Source of the DNA: Porticoccaceae bacterium
Lineage (GTDB): Bacteria; Pseudomonadota; Gammaproteobacteria; Pseudomonadales; Porticoccaceae
Reading direction: 5' to 3'
DNA: 64,000 nucleotides
Assembly (NCBI GenBank): GCA_023228865.1
Contig: JALOAH010000002.1
Span: 1 to 64,000, forward strand
A program made the translations under genes and the position numbers. Below are positions 62,588-64,000 of the stretch, in pieces. Position 1 is the stretch's first letter. Each line of letters opens with the position of its first letter. The notes under the pieces are model-generated. The model had not been told where the DNA came from. It worked only from the letters and a program-made list of their open reading frames with translations, and did not search any database.

Positions 62588-64000
62588 CTATTTCACTTCT
62601 GGGGGCGTTGAAAAGGTGTGATAGGGAGCCGGGGTGGGCACAGTCCACTCCAGGCCTTCAGCGCCTTCCCAGGTTTTGGGTTCAGTGACTGGCTTGCCCG
62701 CCACGATGGTGGCGATAACATTGTAGAGGAACAGCAGCTGGGCGGCGCCGTACATGAACGCCCCTATACTGGAGACCATATTCCAATCCGCGAATTGCAG
62801 CGCGTAATCCGCGTAGCGACGGGGCATGCCCGCCAAGCCAAGGAAATGCTGGGGGAAGAAGGTGATATTGAAACCGATAAAGGCAATCCAGAATTGCAGC
62901 TTGCCCATGGTTTCGTTGTACATTTTTCCGCACCACTTCGGAAGCCAGTAGTACACTGCACCTGTACCAGAGAATACGGCGCCGGCCACCATGACATAGT
63001 GAAAGTGAGCCACCACAAAATAGGTGTCGTGGTACTGGATATCCGAGGGCGCAATGGCCAGCATCAATCCGGTAAAGCCACCGATGGTAAACAGAATCAC
63101 AAAGGCGATGGCAAAGAGCATGGGCGTTTCAAACGACATCGCACCTTTGAACATGGTGGCGACCCAGTTGAACACTTTCACCCCGGTGGGCACCGCAATC
63201 AGCATGGTGGCGTACATGAAGTAGAGCTCACCGGTCAGCGGCATACCCACGGTGAACATGTGGTGCGCCCAGACGATAAACGACAGGAACGCAATCGCCG
63301 CAGTGGCATAGACCATAGAGGAGTAGCCAAACAGCGGCTTGCGGCTGAAGGTGGGGATAATCGCTGAGATCACACCAAAGGCGGGCAGGATGATGATATA
63401 CACCTCGGGATGGCCGAAGAACCAGAACACGTGCTGGAACAATACAGGGTCGCCACCACCTGCGGCATTAAAGAAACTGGTGCCGAAGTTGATATCCATC
63501 AGCATCATGGTCACTGCGCCCGCCAGAACTGGCATAACGGCAATCAGCAGGAAAGCGGTAATCAACCAGGTCCATACGAAAAGGGGCATTTTCATCATGG
63601 TCATGCCAGGGGCGCGCAGATTGAGCACGGTGGCAATGATATTGATGGAACCCATAATCGAGGATGCGCCCATGATATGAATGGCGAAGATGAAATAATT
63701 GACCGATGGCGGCGCGTATGTTGTCGACAGGGGTGCATAGAAAGTCCAACCGAAGTTGGGGGCGCCGCCCTCCATAAACAGGGTGGAGGACAGAATCGCA
63801 AACGCAAAGGGCAGTATCCAGAAGCTGAGGTTGTTCATCCTCGGCAGTGCCATATCCGGGGCACCGATCTGGAGGGGAATCATCCAGTTGGCGAGCCCGA
63901 CAAACGCGGGCATGATGGCGCCAAACACCATTACCAGGCCGTGCATTGTCGTCATCTGATTAAAGAATTCCGGACGAATAATTTGCATGCCGGGCTGAAA
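62588..64000 (-). CDS. coxA: Cytochrome c oxidase subunit I (partial, N-terminus outside window)
   Basis: The C-terminal 470 residues of the aa3 oxidase catalytic subunit. The frame continues past base 64000 on the minus strand (…FQPG before MQIIRPEF), so the true start is outside. Present are the WFFGHPEVYIIILPAFG loop with the CuB His and cross-linked Tyr, AHHMFTVG with two CuB His, and VVAHFHYVMVAGA with the haem a3 and a ligands. All are intact. It is followed by ctaG after 13 bp. No small assembly gene fits in that gap. Confidence 0.95.
   Translation of the reverse strand, partial: FQPGMQIIRPEFFNQMTTMHGLVMVFGAIMPAFVGLANWMIPLQIGAPDMALPRMNNLSFWILPFAFAILSSTLFMEGGAPNFGWTFYAPLSTTYAPPSVNYFIFAIHIMGASSIMGSINIIATVLNLRAPGMTMMKMPLFVWTWLITAFLLIAVMPVLAGAVTMMLMDINFGTSFFNAAGGGDPVLFQHVFWFFGHPEVYIIILPAFGVISAIIPTFSRKPLFGYSSMVYATAAIAFLSFIVWAHHMFTVGMPLTGELYFMYATMLIAVPTGVKVFNWVATMFKGAMSFETPMLFAIAFVILFTIGGFTGLMLAIAPSDIQYHDTYFVVAHFHYVMVAGAVFSGTGAVYYWLPKWCGKMYNETMGKLQFWIAFIGFNITFFPQHFLGLAGMPRRYADYALQFADWNMVSSIGAFMYGAAQLLFLYNVIATIVAGKPVTEPKTWEGAEGLEWTVPTPAPYHTFSTPPEVK

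Noticed and set aside
1..64000. CRISPR array, tRNA, rRNA, insertion sequence or prophage
   Set aside because: No regularly spaced repeats, tRNA-like cloverleaf, rRNA sequence, transposase or phage gene was seen anywhere.

Overview
The window is chromosomal DNA from a gammaproteobacterium near the Pseudomonadales/Cellvibrionales. The order dsbA, cytochrome c4, engB, polA, thrB, then znuA/zur/znuC/znuB matches what I recall of one stretch of the Pseudomonas chromosome. The ppx/trxA/rho block and the coxA-ctaG-coxC-SURF1-ctaA-ctaB-SCO block are also arranged as in Pseudomonas. The fabY-type initiating ketosynthase and the LeuA, ThrB and SerC types fit the same placement. There is no phage, transposase, CRISPR array, rRNA or tRNA that I can see. 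The DNA is almost fully coding, with 59 supported genes, one of them cut by the right edge.

Layout. 1-4.9 kb: an SDR oxidoreductase, a luciferase-like oxidoreductase, an MltB-type lytic transglycosylase and a LysR regulator, with a REP doublet between the second and third. 5-7.3 kb: beta-carbonic anhydrase translationally coupled to a SulP anion transporter, divergent from the LysR gene across a T-N11-A box, a probable inorganic-carbon uptake unit. 7.6-13.7 kb: nucleoside deaminase, ppx, trxA, rho, ubiD and a cupin. 13.8-18.7 kb: nspC, two small proteins of unknown role, the srkA/FAH/DUF4870 overlapping operon and an Lrp regulator divergent from leuA. 20.8-25.9 kb: 3-methyladenine glycosylase, the ydbH-ynbE-ydbL envelope lipid-transport operon and an MFS exporter. 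26-35.6 kb: DODA-like dioxygenase, AI-2E-family permease, D-Ala-D-Ala dipeptidase, carboxynorspermidine synthase, speA, fabY and a GlxA-type AraC regulator. 35.7-42.8 kb: a small membrane protein, pdxH, and a TonB receptor / substrate-binding protein / hybrid kinase cassette. 42.9-50.7 kb: serC-serA, dsbA, cytochrome c4, engB, polA. 50.9-56.6 kb: thrB, two small-molecule enzyme-like genes, and the zinc uptake locus with a Zur box. 56.7-64 kb: cytochrome aa3 oxidase structural and assembly genes.

Most of the window is housekeeping: polyamines by the carboxyspermidine route (speA, carboxynorspermidine synthase, nspC), serine synthesis, ubiquinone, haem A and cytochrome oxidase assembly. The least explained stretch is the 464-bp gap between engB and polA. 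On the minus strand it carries two consecutive units, each with a GAACTT-type (RpoE/AlgU-like) promoter, a TCTCCC segment and a strong intrinsic terminator. The polA-proximal unit resembles Spot 42/ErsA in place and sequence. The second looks like an additional, possibly undescribed, small RNA with a 5' segment that mimics the anti-Shine-Dalgarno sequence and a pyrimidine-rich hairpin loop. Other points of interest are the REP sequence embedded in ydbH, the ABC-less receptor/binding-protein/kinase cassette, and a SCO-like CxxxC membrane protein in the oxidase cluster.
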